The translations under genes and the position numbers were made by a program. A DNA stretch of 64,000 bases, from assembly GCF_030380815.1 (NCBI RefSeq), contig NZ_JAUDUY010000004.1:336355-400354 (forward strand). Direction: 5' to 3'. This DNA is from Robiginitalea aurantiaca. Lineage in GTDB: Bacteria > Bacteroidota > Bacteroidia > Flavobacteriales > Flavobacteriaceae. The notes beneath the pieces were generated by a model. It did no database searches. It had not been told where the DNA came from and saw only the letters and a program-made list of their open reading frames with translations. This document shows positions 26,574 to 35,894 of the stretch, piece after piece (positions within the stretch are counted from its first letter, which is position 1; each line of letters starts with the position of its first letter).

Positions 26574-27590
26574 TCAGGGTTTAAAAAATAATTCAGGCAT
26601 GAGCGCCTCAGGTTTCTTCTTACTAAAGGTAAGCAAGATGGTCGATTTAAGAAAACCCAATCCATATCCCAGATACTGCACGACCAGGGCCACTGGGGCT
26701 AAGATAGCTGCCCCCGGGTTTTTTGATTTCAGCCCTGCCCCTATTGCCACGAGCATCAGGTAAAATGCATACAGTCCCAGCAAGGACCACCCAAGGGGAC
26801 TACGTATTAAAAAGGGAAGGCTCACCGCAAAGAGCAAACCCAGGAGAAAAAAGGTCGGGAACCAATAGGTAATCTGTGCCGAGCCGGGATGCCAACGATT
26901 GAGTATGGGCCTTGTGAGCCCGAATTTATGTACCTGTCTGAAAAATGATTTAAAATTGATCCTCCTTTTGTGATATACAGAAGCCCCGGGTATAAAACCG
27001 ATCGAAAATCCCAGTTTTTTAAGCCTTAAGCTCAGGTCCGGGTCTTCTCCGGGATGAATATTCCCAAAACCGCCACTGGCCTCAAAAGCTTTCCTCGAAA
27101 GGCCCATATTAAAACTCCTGGGCTGGAATTTCTTTCGTGTAGCTTCCTTTCCCCGGATTCCCCCAGTGGTCAGAAAAGAAGTCATCGTAAAACTGATGGC
27201 CTGCTGCATGGCGTTAAACGACGGGTGGGCGTCATCGGCTCCACCGTAGCAATCCAGATAATTCTCGGAAAGAAACCCTGCTACCTGCTCCAGGTATTGA
27301 GGGGGTAAAATACAATCTGAATCTACCAGGATGCAGTAGGTACCCCGGGCGCGTTTCATTCCAAAATTTCTGGAATCTCCCGGGCCTGTATTGCGTTTTT
27401 TAAAGTAGGTGAGTTCCAAACGATCTGAAAAGTCACGAATGACTTCAGCTGAGGAAATACTGGAACCATCTTCTACTATGACAACTTCAAAAGGTTGTGA
27501 ATAGGTCTGGGCCGAAAGACTTTCCAAAAGCTCTCTGATTTCCCCAGGCCTGTTATAGACAGGAACTACGAATGAAAAATAAATTTCCAT
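26574..27590 (-). CDS. Family 2 glycosyltransferase, membrane-anchored
   Basis: GT-A fold glycosyltransferase (338 aa from the ATG at 27590; a GTG two codons upstream is less likely). The nucleotide-sugar site is SFVVPVYNRPGEIRELLESL with the VVIVEDGSS and VDSD (DxD) motifs. An acceptor motif GEDPDLSLRLKKLG follows near residue 215. The C-terminal third carries two to three membrane helices (about 240-320). The donor and acceptor sugars are unknown; a role in cell-surface polysaccharide or lipid glycosylation is likely. The next gene, ybbR-like, starts within a few bases of its stop. Confidence 0.9.
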   Translation of the reverse strand: MEIYFSFVVPVYNRPGEIRELLESLSAQTYSQPFEVVIVEDGSSISSAEVIRDFSDRLELTYFKKRNTGPGDSRNFGMKRARGTYCILVDSDCILPPQYLEQVAGFLSENYLDCYGGADDAHPSFNAMQQAISFTMTSFLTTGGIRGKEATRKKFQPRSFNMGLSRKAFEASGGFGNIHPGEDPDLSLRLKKLGFSIGFIPGASVYHKRRINFKSFFRQVHKFGLTRPILNRWHPGSAQITYWFPTFFLLGLLFAVSLPFLIRSPLGWSLLGLYAFYLMLVAIGAGLKSKNPGAAILAPVALVVQYLGYGLGFLKSTILLTFSKKKPEALMPELFFKP

Positions 27591-27600
27591 GATCACCTAT

Positions 27601-27630
27601 AAAAAAGCCATCCGCTAAGGGGATGGCCTT
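27601..27630 (-). terminator. Intrinsic terminator of fabI
   Basis: On the minus strand a 7-bp GC-rich stem (27607-27613 with 27621-27627) is followed by six T (27606-27601). It begins about 20 bases past the fabI stop and ends just before the glycosyltransferase start. Confidence 0.85.
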
Positions 27631-27649
27631 AAACCTTATTTATTATTTC

Positions 27650-28462
27650 CTATTCCGAAAATGAATCGATAATCTGCTGGCTCACTCCTGTGGATGAAAA
27701 ACCGCCATCGTGAAAGAGGTTTTGCATCGTCACCTTTCGCGTCAGATCGGAAAACAGGGTTATCGAATAATCCGCGCATTCCGATGCCGTGGCATTCCCG
27801 AGAGGTGACATTTTTTCAGCGTAATTGATAAAAGCGTCAAAGCCTTTAACGCCCTTGCCGGCCGTTGTAGGCGTTGGTGATTGGGAAATGGTATTGACCC
27901 GCACCTTTTTCTCCGTTCCGAAGAAATACCCGAAGCTCCGGGCGATAGACTCAAGGTAGGCCTTATTATCGGCCATATCATTGTAATCCGGAAACGTCCT
28001 TTGAGCCGCCATATAGGTCAGCGCTAAAATACTCCCCCATTCGCTCATCGCATCTGCCTTATACAGGGTCTGCATCACCTTGTGGAAGGACAATGCCGAA
28101 ACATCCCATCCTTTAGCGGTCCAGTCGTATTTCTGATCCGTGTATTCCCTGCCCTTCCTTACATTAACGGACATTCCTATGGAATGCAGTACAAAATCGA
28201 TCTTTCCACCCAGGATTTCCATGGATTTGGAGACCAGCGCCTCAAGATCTGCTTCGTCTGTGGCATCTGCAGGAATTATTTCCGATCCTGTTTTTGCGGC
28301 GAGCTCATTGATCTTACCCATGCGCATGGCAATTGGCGCATTTGTTAAAACAAAAGTAGCACCCTCCTCGTGAGCGCGCTCGGCTGTTTTCCAGGCGATC
28401 GAGAGTTCGTCCAATGCTCCAAAAATAATACCTCTTTTTCCCTTCAGTAAGTTATGACCCAT
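27650..28462 (-). CDS. fabI: Enoyl-[acyl-carrier-protein] reductase (NADH)
   Basis: Final reduction of each fatty-acid elongation cycle. 270 aa, an SDR-fold enzyme with the divergent cofactor loop GALDELSIAWKTAERAHEEGA and the FabI Tyr-x6-Lys pair in YMAAQRTFPDYNDMADNKAYLES (the Lys of NKAYLE is the catalytic one). LSFHKVMQTL and the SQSPTPTTAGKGVKGF substrate loop are typical. A TATCTTTG element lies 24 bases before the start and a strong terminator follows the stop, so it is a single-gene unit. Confidence 0.96.
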   Translation of the reverse strand: MGHNLLKGKRGIIFGALDELSIAWKTAERAHEEGATFVLTNAPIAMRMGKINELAAKTGSEIIPADATDEADLEALVSKSMEILGGKIDFVLHSIGMSVNVRKGREYTDQKYDWTAKGWDVSALSFHKVMQTLYKADAMSEWGSILALTYMAAQRTFPDYNDMADNKAYLESIARSFGYFFGTEKKVRVNTISQSPTPTTAGKGVKGFDAFINYAEKMSPLGNATASECADYSITLFSDLTRKVTMQNLFHDGGFSSTGVSQQIIDSFSE

Positions 28463-28486
28463 GCTGTTATTTTAAATTATAGACAC

Positions 28487-28494
28487 CAAAGATA
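28487..28494 (-). promoter_or_regulatory. -7 promoter element for fabI
   Basis: Minus-strand TATCTTTG matches TAnnTTTG, 24 bases upstream of the fabI ATG. No clear -33 TTG at the expected distance. Confidence 0.5.
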
Positions 28495-28547
28495 TTAAAA
28501 AGAACATTCCAGCCCTATGAAGGGGGTACATTCTGATTCCCAAAGAC

Positions 28548-30203
28548 TCAGTTGAGCATTTCTCTGGCGTGGGAGATCGCAGTCTCCGTAATTTCACTCC
28601 CTCCCAGCATCTGGGCGAGTTCATGCAAGCGCTCCTGTTGACTCAGTTGTTTCATCCGGGTCTGCGTCCGGTCTTCTTCGTCTTCCTTATAGACCTTAAA
28701 CTGTTGTTGTCCCCTCGAGGCCACCTGAGGCAAATGGGTGATTGCAAAGATTTGCATATGCCGGGACATCTGTTCCATCATTTCAGCCATACGGGCGGAA
28801 ACATCACCCGAAACACCTGTGTCGATCTCATCGAACATCATGGTTGGCAGAGGTTCGTAGGAAGCCAGTATCGCCTTGATAGTTAGCATAATACGAGAGA
28901 GCTCACCCCCGGAGGCTGTTTTTTTAAGGGGACCGTACTTCCCACCTTTGTTGGCCGTGAATTTAAGTTCCAGTACGTCCCGCCCGCTGCGCCCAAAATC
29001 TGCTTTCTCAAGCAGTTCCCAGACAAAGGAAGCATTCGGCATCCCCAATCCAGAAAGGTGCCGGCGCAGTTCGCTTACAAAATTGGGAAGAACCTCCATG
29101 CGTTTTTCCCTTATCGTGTCTGCAAGTACAGCCAGGTTTGTTTCCAGATTTTCCAGAACGAGCTCCTGCTTCTGAATTTCCGCGTCGAGATCCAAGGTCT
29201 GATCAACCTTTAACCTGAGGGCTTCCCGCATGGCAATAAGGTCATCCACCTGACCAACGCTGTGTTTTTTCTGAAGGTTGTGAAGGAGTTCCAGGCGGGA
29301 ACTCAATATTCCCAGGCGGGCCGGATCTGCCACCTGTCGATCCAGCAGGCCGTTTACCTCTTCTGAGATATCGTCGGATTCGATATACAGGGATTTAATC
29401 CGTTCCTGCAACGCCATGTAATCCGGGCCAAATGAGCTGAGTTTTCCCATAAGCTGGTTCAGTTGCCCCTGAACCGCCAGCAAGCCATATTGCTCCTCCT
29501 GGAAAAGTTGCTGGGCATTTTCGAGCGTTTCCCGGATCAGCTCAGCATTGCTCAGTTCGGCATATTCCGCTTCCAGCCCCGCCTGCATCCCGATTACCAA
29601 ATCAGCTTTGTCCAGTTCGGCAAGGAGGAATTCATTGTAGTCCTGTTCCCGGAAAGCCTCTTCCTGCTGTTTTTTGAGCAATTCCAGTTCCTTGCGGGTT
29701 TTTAGCATTAATTCCCGATCCGCAGTGTAGCGATTCAGTAATTCAGAATTACCGGCAAGGGCATCCACCACGTGCAACTGAAAATCCTGGTCTGTAAGTT
29801 CGAGCGTCTGATGCTGAGAATGCACATCGATCAGGTGACTCCCAAGACCGGAAAGGACATCCAGGGTTACCGGACTATCGTTAACAAAAGCCCTGGATTT
29901 GCCACTTGGCTGGATTTCCCTCCTCAATATTGTCAGGGGGTCATAGTCCAGGTCGTGATGCGTGAAATAGGTTTTAAGGGCGGGATACCTGTCAAGGGCA
30001 AACTCGGCTTCAACCACACATTTGAGTTCCTGATCCCGAAGCGCAGACCGGTCAGCCCGCTTCCCGAGCACCAGTCCCAAACTCTCAAGCAGAATGGATT
30101 TTCCAGCTCCGGTTTCCCCTGTAATTGTGGTAAACCCTTCCTGAAAACGCACCTGAAGATCCTCGATCAGGGCGTAATTTTTTATGGATAGTCGTATAAG
30201 CAC
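28548..30203 (-). CDS. recN: DNA repair protein RecN
   Basis: SMC-like ATPase for double-strand break repair (551 aa). N-terminal Walker A GETGAGKSILLES is at about 30-42. Long coiled coils fill the middle (about 150-350), and the ABC signature TASGGELSRIMLTIKAIL with Walker B TMMFDEIDTGVSGDV is near 415-470. The start is a GTG (30203) giving MLIRLSIKNYALIEDL, the usual RecN beginning. It is last in the conserved run bamD, omega, coaBC, DUF4835, recN. Confidence 0.97.
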   Translation of the reverse strand: MLIRLSIKNYALIEDLQVRFQEGFTTITGETGAGKSILLESLGLVLGKRADRSALRDQELKCVVEAEFALDRYPALKTYFTHHDLDYDPLTILRREIQPSGKSRAFVNDSPVTLDVLSGLGSHLIDVHSQHQTLELTDQDFQLHVVDALAGNSELLNRYTADRELMLKTRKELELLKKQQEEAFREQDYNEFLLAELDKADLVIGMQAGLEAEYAELSNAELIRETLENAQQLFQEEQYGLLAVQGQLNQLMGKLSSFGPDYMALQERIKSLYIESDDISEEVNGLLDRQVADPARLGILSSRLELLHNLQKKHSVGQVDDLIAMREALRLKVDQTLDLDAEIQKQELVLENLETNLAVLADTIREKRMEVLPNFVSELRRHLSGLGMPNASFVWELLEKADFGRSGRDVLELKFTANKGGKYGPLKKTASGGELSRIMLTIKAILASYEPLPTMMFDEIDTGVSGDVSARMAEMMEQMSRHMQIFAITHLPQVASRGQQQFKVYKEDEEDRTQTRMKQLSQQERLHELAQMLGGSEITETAISHAREMLN

Positions 30204-30261
30204 GTAAGCAACAGTTTTATCAACTGTAAAGATAAAGCTTCAGACCGCAAAAAAAATGGTG

Positions 30262-31173
30262 CTAATAAGTAATTTGATTCCAGGTGCTCGCGTAGAAGGG
30301 AGCGACCTTGTTCAGGGTCTCCTTTAACTGGACGATGTCCACTTTGGGGCCATCCGAAAAGATATTCTGTATTTCTTCCGACTTGGCATCGAAGAACGTC
30401 TGGATCAGGAATGCATTGGGCCGTCTCTGGATCAGCGTTTCAAATAGGCGAAGTGAGCCTGCAATAATCTGTTTCCCCGTACTGTTATTATCGGCCATGA
30501 TGTCCAGGCCTTTCCGGTGATAATTGTAGAGGGCAATCCTGTATTCCCTGAAGGTATTGGAGAGCAGGTTGTCTACCAGTTGGAAACGGCTTCGGTTATT
30601 CGAAGCGGTTTGTCCCCATCCCGGAGCATTAATCCCCTGGGCCTGGGTGACTATACCCTGGGCGATCTTATAATACTCTGTTCCCCCTTCGAGTTCAAAG
30701 GTATCCGCATCCAACCCGAGCATGATGTAAACGTAGTAGGCAATAACACCTACCAGATTGGAGTCGAGAATGTTTTCATTGAATACCAAAGGCTGAAATT
30801 CGATGTATTCAAAGTTAAACTGGTCGTCCTTGTAGTTAAAAACCGGGGTTTGATAGCTCGTGTTATATACAGGTCTGGAGGACTGCACTTGTATATTGGC
30901 CTGAAATCGGCTCGATTCGAAATTGGTAACGGTGATGAAAATGCGACAGTCCAGTCGTTCATTCTCCTGGACTACCCTTCTGGTCCACCGTGTTTTATTG
31001 ACAAATTCCAACAGCGAACGCTCGAGGGTTGCGAAAACTTGCTGGTTCGTCTGGGAAACCTGGTCCGAATTCACCGTAACAGTGCAATTGAGTTCCTGTC
31101 CCCGCACGGTCAGGAGCATAAGAAATCCGGCTATAAAAAGCAGGTTAGTTCTCAAGGCGTTTGTGAATTTCAT
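30262..31173 (-). CDS. DUF4835 family protein (PorD), type IX secretion-associated
   Basis: Exported protein of 303 aa with a Sec signal peptide (about 1-25, cut near VRGQ). The body matches the Bacteroidota family DUF4835, named PorD in type IX secretion annotation: QELNCTVTVNSDQVSQTNQQVFATLERSL at the mature start, and YYVYIMLGLDADTFELEGG near 150. Its molecular role in T9SS is not known to me. It overlaps coaBC by 29 bases at its start and is followed by recN, an arrangement conserved in many Bacteroidota. Confidence 0.87.
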   Translation of the reverse strand: MKFTNALRTNLLFIAGFLMLLTVRGQELNCTVTVNSDQVSQTNQQVFATLERSLLEFVNKTRWTRRVVQENERLDCRIFITVTNFESSRFQANIQVQSSRPVYNTSYQTPVFNYKDDQFNFEYIEFQPLVFNENILDSNLVGVIAYYVYIMLGLDADTFELEGGTEYYKIAQGIVTQAQGINAPGWGQTASNNRSRFQLVDNLLSNTFREYRIALYNYHRKGLDIMADNNSTGKQIIAGSLRLFETLIQRRPNAFLIQTFFDAKSEEIQNIFSDGPKVDIVQLKETLNKVAPFYASTWNQITY

Positions 31174-32350
31174 GTAGGATATCCCTGGCCACCTCGGCCT
31201 TAGTTTTTAATTCAAACGGTGTTATCTCTAAATTCTTGTCTATAAAGGTGACTTTGTTTGTGCTGGAGCCAAAGCCAGCCCCAGGATCCCGCAAGGAATT
31301 CAGGACGATGGCATCGAGGTGTTTCTCATGTAATTTTTTCCTGGCGTATTCCAGTTCCTTTTCCGTCTCCAGGGCGAAGCCCACCAGATATTGTTGTTTT
31401 TTAAGCTTTCCCAGGGAAGCGATGATATCCGGATTTTTGACCAGACTCAGTGTAATGGAGTCCCCAGACTTCTTTATTTTCTCCGTGGCCTGATTCTCAG
31501 GTCTGTAATCTGCTACAGCTGCTGCGCCTATTACAATGTCCGCCTCAGGGAAAAAGCGGTGCGCCTCAGCATGCATTTCAGCGGCAGAGGTAACGCGGAT
31601 TACCCGGACTTCGGGATCCGAACATTCAAGAGCTGTCGGCCCACTGATCAGCGTAACTTCTGCCCCCATGGCTGCGGCAGCTTCAGCAAGGGCATATCCC
31701 ATCTTACCACTTGAATGATTCCCGATGTACCGCACAGGATCAATGGCTTCGTAAGTAGGCCCGGCCGTTATCATAATTCGCTTCCCTTCAAAGGGTCTTC
31801 CTGCGCGTAACCATTCATTCAGATGGCCCACTATAGTTTCGGGTTCTGCCATCCTCCCCTCTCCGACCAGACCACTGGCGAGTTCTCCTGACTCCGCCGG
31901 GATGATTTGATTGCCGAATCCGCCCAGGATTTCCAGAGATTTGCGGGTCGATGGATGCCGGTACATATCCAGGTCCATCGCAGGTGCTACAAAAACGGGG
32001 CACTTGGCAGACAGATAAATCGCAAGGAGCAGATTATCACAGCTTCCAGATGCCATTTTTGAAAGGGTGTTCGCCGTGGCCGGTGCAATAAGCATAAGGT
32101 CTGCCCACAAGCCGAGATCCACATGATTGTTCCAGTCTACAGCTCCATCTTCCTGGTCTGTAAAACTGGTGAGCACCTTATTTTTCGAAAGGGTAGCCAG
32201 GGTAAGGGGGGAAACAAAATCGGCCGAGGCAGGGGTCATAACAATACGAACCTCTGCGCCGGCCTTGATCAGTAATCTGGTGAGAAATGTGGTTTTATAA
32301 GCAGCAATTCCCCCGGTAATACCCAAAAGAATTCGCTTGGAAGCCAACAT
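31145..32350 (-). CDS. coaBC: Bifunctional phosphopantothenoylcysteine decarboxylase / phosphopantothenate-cysteine ligase
   Basis: Two consecutive steps of CoA synthesis on one chain (401 aa). The N-terminal CoaC flavodoxin-like domain (about 1-185) has LLGITGGIAAYKT, an active-site His in WNNHVDLG and the FMN/substrate motif APATANTLSKMASGSCDNLL. The C-terminal CoaB domain starts near residue 190 with ITAGPTYEAIDPVRYIGNHSSGKMGYALAE and includes the KKSGD and LVGFALETE motifs. It lies one base from the omega gene and overlaps DUF4835, so translation is tightly linked. Confidence 0.97.
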   Translation of the reverse strand: MLASKRILLGITGGIAAYKTTFLTRLLIKAGAEVRIVMTPASADFVSPLTLATLSKNKVLTSFTDQEDGAVDWNNHVDLGLWADLMLIAPATANTLSKMASGSCDNLLLAIYLSAKCPVFVAPAMDLDMYRHPSTRKSLEILGGFGNQIIPAESGELASGLVGEGRMAEPETIVGHLNEWLRAGRPFEGKRIMITAGPTYEAIDPVRYIGNHSSGKMGYALAEAAAAMGAEVTLISGPTALECSDPEVRVIRVTSAAEMHAEAHRFFPEADIVIGAAAVADYRPENQATEKIKKSGDSITLSLVKNPDIIASLGKLKKQQYLVGFALETEKELEYARKKLHEKHLDAIVLNSLRDPGAGFGSSTNKVTFIDKNLEITPFELKTKAEVARDILHEIHKRLEN

Positions 32351-32351
32351 C

Positions 32352-32687
32352 TTATTCAGGGTCTTTCTCTGTATTCCTATAGTAGATTTTATCTTCCAAC
32401 CACTCCTGTATAGCCAGGGCGTGGGGCTTGGGTAGTTTTTCGTAAAACTTGGATACTTCTATTTGTTCCTTGTTTTCAAAAACTTCTTCGAGGCTGTCAC
32501 TATAGGTCGCAAACTCTTCCAGTTTCTCGAGCAATTCCTTTTTGATATCGGCATTGATCTGGGAGGCGCGTTTGGCGACTATAGAAATAGATTCGTAGAT
32601 ATTATCCGTCTTGTCGTCAAATTCAAGTCTGTTAATTGTTACCGTGGTAATCGGTGCTTGTGAATTCTTAAGGTCGTTCATATTCAT
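32352..32687 (-). CDS. rpoZ: RNA polymerase omega subunit, Rpb6-like (Bacteroidota type)
   Basis: Small protein of 111 aa whose central segment TDNIYESISIVAKRASQIN (about 27-45) corresponds to the conserved helix by which omega/Rpb6 binds the beta' subunit. The C-terminal KLPKPHALAIQEWLEDKIYYRNTEKD tail is typical for the Bacteroidota form. It overlaps the bamD stop by four bases and precedes coaBC by one, so it belongs to the same operon. Confidence 0.88.
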   Translation of the reverse strand: MNMNDLKNSQAPITTVTINRLEFDDKTDNIYESISIVAKRASQINADIKKELLEKLEEFATYSDSLEEVFENKEQIEVSKFYEKLPKPHALAIQEWLEDKIYYRNTEKDPE

Positions 32688-33526
32688 TTTGCCAACTTTT
32701 CTAGTTCTGTATATTTACTGAGTTCTTCCTGAAGTACTTCGTATAACTTCTCCGCATCGTCTGAAAACTCAGTCTCGGGATAGCTTCGCATCAGGTTTTC
32801 GTAGGCCACAAGGGCTTCATCGAGTCTTTCCTTCCGCTTTCTGAAAGTACTGTTTACCGCAAGATTAACGGTAGCTCTGAATTTTTGAAACAGCGCTTCT
32901 TCTCTGTAAATGGATCCGGGATGGTCATTTACAAAATTATCGAGAGAGGAAATCGCAGACAAGTTGTAATCCAGGACATAGTATTCACCCAGTTTTACAA
33001 ACTGTTTCGCTATTTCAAAAGCTTTCTTTTCTTTTTTTGTCGTGAGCTCCTGGGCCATCGCATTTGCTTCGGGCAGGTTCTCAGATTCCGGGTATGCGTT
33101 AATGAATAACTGCAGCTTGGTAAGGGCTTTATCGGTATCCGTTTGGTCCAGCGAATATCTGGGAGAGAGCATGTAATAACTCTTGGCCCCAAGAAAGGCC
33201 GCTTCAGGTGCCTTATCACTCCTGGGGTACGATTTTAGAAAACGCTCGAACTGGTATCCGGCGAAATTGTAATCCCCGATCTGGTAATAGCTGTCCGCCA
33301 GAAAAAACATTACCCGCTCTCCCTGAGGTTTTCCGACAAATTGGGGTGCAATGGCTTCAAACAGCCTGTTGGCCTTTTTGTAATCCCCTTCGTCATACAT
33401 TTTCTGGGCGTACTCGTATCTCCTTGAGACGTCCGTATCCTTGAGGGCCTTCTGGTATTCGCTACACGAGAAGACGACCAGTCCGAAGAAGAGGATAACA
33501 CTGTATCGGGCTATTTTCCAAAACAT
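32684..33526 (-). CDS. bamD: Outer membrane protein assembly factor BamD
   Basis: Lipoprotein component of the BAM complex that inserts beta-barrel proteins in the outer membrane (280 aa). The lipobox is VVFSCSEY with Cys21. Five TPR-like repeats follow, starting with RRYEYAQKMYDEGDYKKANRLFEAI and DYNFAGYQFERFLKSYPRSDKAPEAAFLGAKSYY. It is the first gene of the bamD-omega-coaBC-DUF4835-recN run. A TACTTTTG -7 element ends only four bases before the ATG. Confidence 0.95.
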   Translation of the reverse strand: MFWKIARYSVILFFGLVVFSCSEYQKALKDTDVSRRYEYAQKMYDEGDYKKANRLFEAIAPQFVGKPQGERVMFFLADSYYQIGDYNFAGYQFERFLKSYPRSDKAPEAAFLGAKSYYMLSPRYSLDQTDTDKALTKLQLFINAYPESENLPEANAMAQELTTKKEKKAFEIAKQFVKLGEYYVLDYNLSAISSLDNFVNDHPGSIYREEALFQKFRATVNLAVNSTFRKRKERLDEALVAYENLMRSYPETEFSDDAEKLYEVLQEELSKYTELEKLAK

Positions 33527-33530
33527 TGGG

Positions 33531-33538
33531 CAAAAGTA
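33531..33538 (-). promoter_or_regulatory. -7 promoter element immediately upstream of bamD
   Basis: Minus-strand TACTTTTG, then CCCA, then ATG. The spacing places the transcript start at or next to the start codon. It likely drives the whole bamD-to-recN operon. Confidence 0.5.
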
Positions 33539-33632
33539 GGTATAATTACCGGAATATGAAATCTGAATTGAGTACGAAATATAGGCCAGTAACCGTATAA
33601 GTCGCCACTATTTGATTTTACTTTAACATCTC

Positions 33633-34523
33633 TCAACGTCCGGGCAGCTCATTCTTTAAAAAATCTTCAATGGCCCTGACCAGGTCTTCAGATGGAGCGA
33701 CCAGTGGCAGGCGCACCCTTGCGCTGCCTATTCCCCGTGTTTTGAGTAAGCCTTTAATACCAGCCGGATTTCCCTCCCGGAAAAGCATTTCGACCAAAGG
33801 CGCTAACTGAGAATGCAATCCCAGGGCTGCTTCAGATTCCCCTGACCGGGCTTTGCGTATCATCTCCGAGAAAACACCTGGAATACCCTGGCCGAGGACT
33901 GAAATAACCCCTGCACCGCCCTTGAGGATTACGGGCACTGCTGTGAGATCGTCCCCTGAAATCACCATAAAACCTTCTGGAGCGTTCTCCAAAAGATGGC
34001 TGATTTGTGCCAAATCGCCGCTTGCCTCCTTTATTCCGATGATGTTATCGCATTCCTCTGCCAATCTGATTGCGGTCTCCGGAAGGACATTGCTTCCGGT
34101 GCGGGAGGGAACATTATAGAGGATCAGCGGAAGCGTACTCGCCTTTGCCAGCGCCTTGAAATGCCGATAAATCCCCTCTTGAGTAGGGCGATTGTAATAA
34201 GGTGATACAGAGAGGATTGCGCTATATCCCTGAAGGTCTTTTGTTTTAATTTCCTCTACCAGGGCACGGGTATTATTTCCGCCAATACCCACTACCAGCG
34301 GGATACGTCCTGCTGCAGCCCTGGCCACAGTACGCATTACATCCTTTTTCTCCTCCTTGTCCAGGGTGGCCGACTCAGCTGTGGTTCCCAGTACGACCAG
34401 ATAATCCACACCTCCTTCAATTACGTATTCTACGAGGTGCCGAAGGGCTTTATGGTCTACTTGTAGATCGGATGTAAAAGGGGTTACCAATGCAACACCC
34501 GTACCTGTGAAATGCGTGTTCAT
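33633..34523 (-). CDS. dapA: 4-hydroxy-tetrahydrodipicolinate synthase
   Basis: First committed enzyme of lysine and diaminopimelate synthesis, condensing pyruvate with aspartate semialdehyde. 296 aa TIM barrel. Family residues: LGTTAES (Thr-Thr pair), the Tyr of LILYNVPSRTGSN and the Schiff-base Lys of IIGIKEASGD (about K163). The start overlaps the stop of the upstream DUF6913-like gene by four bases. dapF, a later gene of the pathway, is at 49029-49802. Confidence 0.97.
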   Translation of the reverse strand: MNTHFTGTGVALVTPFTSDLQVDHKALRHLVEYVIEGGVDYLVVLGTTAESATLDKEEKKDVMRTVARAAAGRIPLVVGIGGNNTRALVEEIKTKDLQGYSAILSVSPYYNRPTQEGIYRHFKALAKASTLPLILYNVPSRTGSNVLPETAIRLAEECDNIIGIKEASGDLAQISHLLENAPEGFMVISGDDLTAVPVILKGGAGVISVLGQGIPGVFSEMIRKARSGESEAALGLHSQLAPLVEMLFREGNPAGIKGLLKTRGIGSARVRLPLVAPSEDLVRAIEDFLKNELPGR

Positions 34524-35056
34524 ACTAATTGATTAAACAACCCTAAATACTTTTTTAGCTCTACTCTGAAGGTGTCGAAATCCGAAAGAGGACTTTGGAG
34601 TATCAGGTCGTTATACACCGGATCCACTCCTGAAAAACCAATCCTCATTTCCGCGCGGGTCCTAATGCTCATAAGATGTAAGAGCAGTCTGGGCTGGTCA
34701 AAATAATTGATAAGCAAATCGTAGTCCCTGCTAAGGAATTCCAGGGCATAGCTGTTTTCAATAACCCCTTTCCACCCCAAATCCTTATCTGAGAAAACCG
34801 GAGTGGCATAGGGAGAGTTTTTGTCGTAATATTCCCGGTATCCGATTATTTTTACGGTGTTGGACTTCAGGCCCAGGTCTTCGACCAGTTCAAAAAACCG
34901 ATCGTCCTCCTTAAAGCTTTCGAGATCGGCAATAATACCCAGGGAATTAATTCCTGGCTTGCGGTTAAGGGAAACCGGGGCACGTTTTAATTCCTGTTCC
35001 AGGAACTTTATTCCTGATTTGTGTTTAAATTTGTCCTTGATCCCTTTGAACACCAT
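34520..35056 (-). CDS. DUF6913-like protein, unknown function
   Basis: Cytosolic protein of 178 aa without signal peptide or membrane segment. The pattern NSLGIIADLESFKEDDRFFELVEDLGLKSNTVKIIGYRE suggests an alpha/beta fold, and the segment DYDLLINYFDQPRLLLHLMSIRTRAEMRIGF resembles a nucleotide-binding-like helix without a P-loop. I associate it with flavobacterial DUF6913 from memory. It overlaps dapA by four bases, so it is co-translated with it; a link to lysine or wall synthesis is possible but untested. Confidence 0.72.
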   Translation of the reverse strand: MVFKGIKDKFKHKSGIKFLEQELKRAPVSLNRKPGINSLGIIADLESFKEDDRFFELVEDLGLKSNTVKIIGYREYYDKNSPYATPVFSDKDLGWKGVIENSYALEFLSRDYDLLINYFDQPRLLLHLMSIRTRAEMRIGFSGVDPVYNDLILQSPLSDFDTFRVELKKYLGLFNQLV

Positions 35057-35120
35057 AACCGTTTCAGGTTTACAGCAAAGGTAATTGAATTCCGGCCAAT
35101 AGAAAGATAGGATTTAACGG

Positions 35121-35894
35121 ATGAAGCAAATATTTTCCAAAGTTTTTGTGCTGCTAATAGTCCTCCTTGGCCTGTGGAGCTGCAAACAAAACCCTTCGGT
35201 CGGGAATGATCTGAAGGCCAGTCAAATTCTTATAGACACTACCCTGGCCACGTCCGATAGCATCAACGCTTTTATCGAACCTTATCGCAGCCATTTGAAT
35301 AGCGTCCTGGATGCCCCCCTTTGTTATGCAACAGACCACATCACAAAAACGGAAGGGAAGTGGAATACGCCACTGGGCAACCTCATGGCCGACCTGATGC
35401 GGGAACGGGCCGGGGCGGTATTGCAGACCCGGGAGAACATCAAGGTGGATTTGGCCTTACATAACTTCGGAGGGATGCGGACCGCTATCGCCAAAGGGGA
35501 TGTTACAGAGCGCACAGCTTTTGAGGTCATGCCCTTTGAAAACAAGCTGGTAGTCGCAGGTATTTCGGGCAAAGGAATCAAAAAAATGGTCGATTTTCTC
35601 ATCGGGTCAACCCGTCCCCATCCAATTTCCGGGATGCAGATTATTCTGGATTCCAAGGGCGCTGTGAAATCGTTGAGCATAGATGGAGAACCTGTAGAGG
35701 ATGAACGGATATATTATGTTGCAACCTCCGATTATCTAGTGGGTGGCGGAGATCGTATGCGTTTTTTCCAGGAGAAGGTGAGCGTTTATGATACCGGCTA
35801 TAAAATCCGGAATGCCATGATTGATTATTTTAAGGCTGCCGATACGCTTCGCCCACAAATAGATAACCGCTTTATTCAACTGGATAGCCTGTGA
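35121..35894 (+). CDS. 5'-nucleotidase C-terminal domain lipoprotein
   Basis: Corresponds to only the C-terminal, substrate-binding domain of UshA-type 5'-nucleotidases (257 aa). The lipobox is LGLWSCKQ (Cys21). Visible family motifs are TPLGNLMADLMRE, NFGGMRTAIAKGDVTERTAFEVMPFENKLVV and YYVATSDYLVGGGDRM, which form the nucleoside pocket in full enzymes. The catalytic metallophosphatase half is encoded by the next gene, whose GTG start overlaps this stop by four bases. Together they should act as an extracytoplasmic nucleotidase. Confidence 0.9.
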   Translation: MKQIFSKVFVLLIVLLGLWSCKQNPSVGNDLKASQILIDTTLATSDSINAFIEPYRSHLNSVLDAPLCYATDHITKTEGKWNTPLGNLMADLMRERAGAVLQTRENIKVDLALHNFGGMRTAIAKGDVTERTAFEVMPFENKLVVAGISGKGIKKMVDFLIGSTRPHPISGMQIILDSKGAVKSLSIDGEPVEDERIYYVATSDYLVGGGDRMRFFQEKVSVYDTGYKIRNAMIDYFKAADTLRPQIDNRFIQLDSL

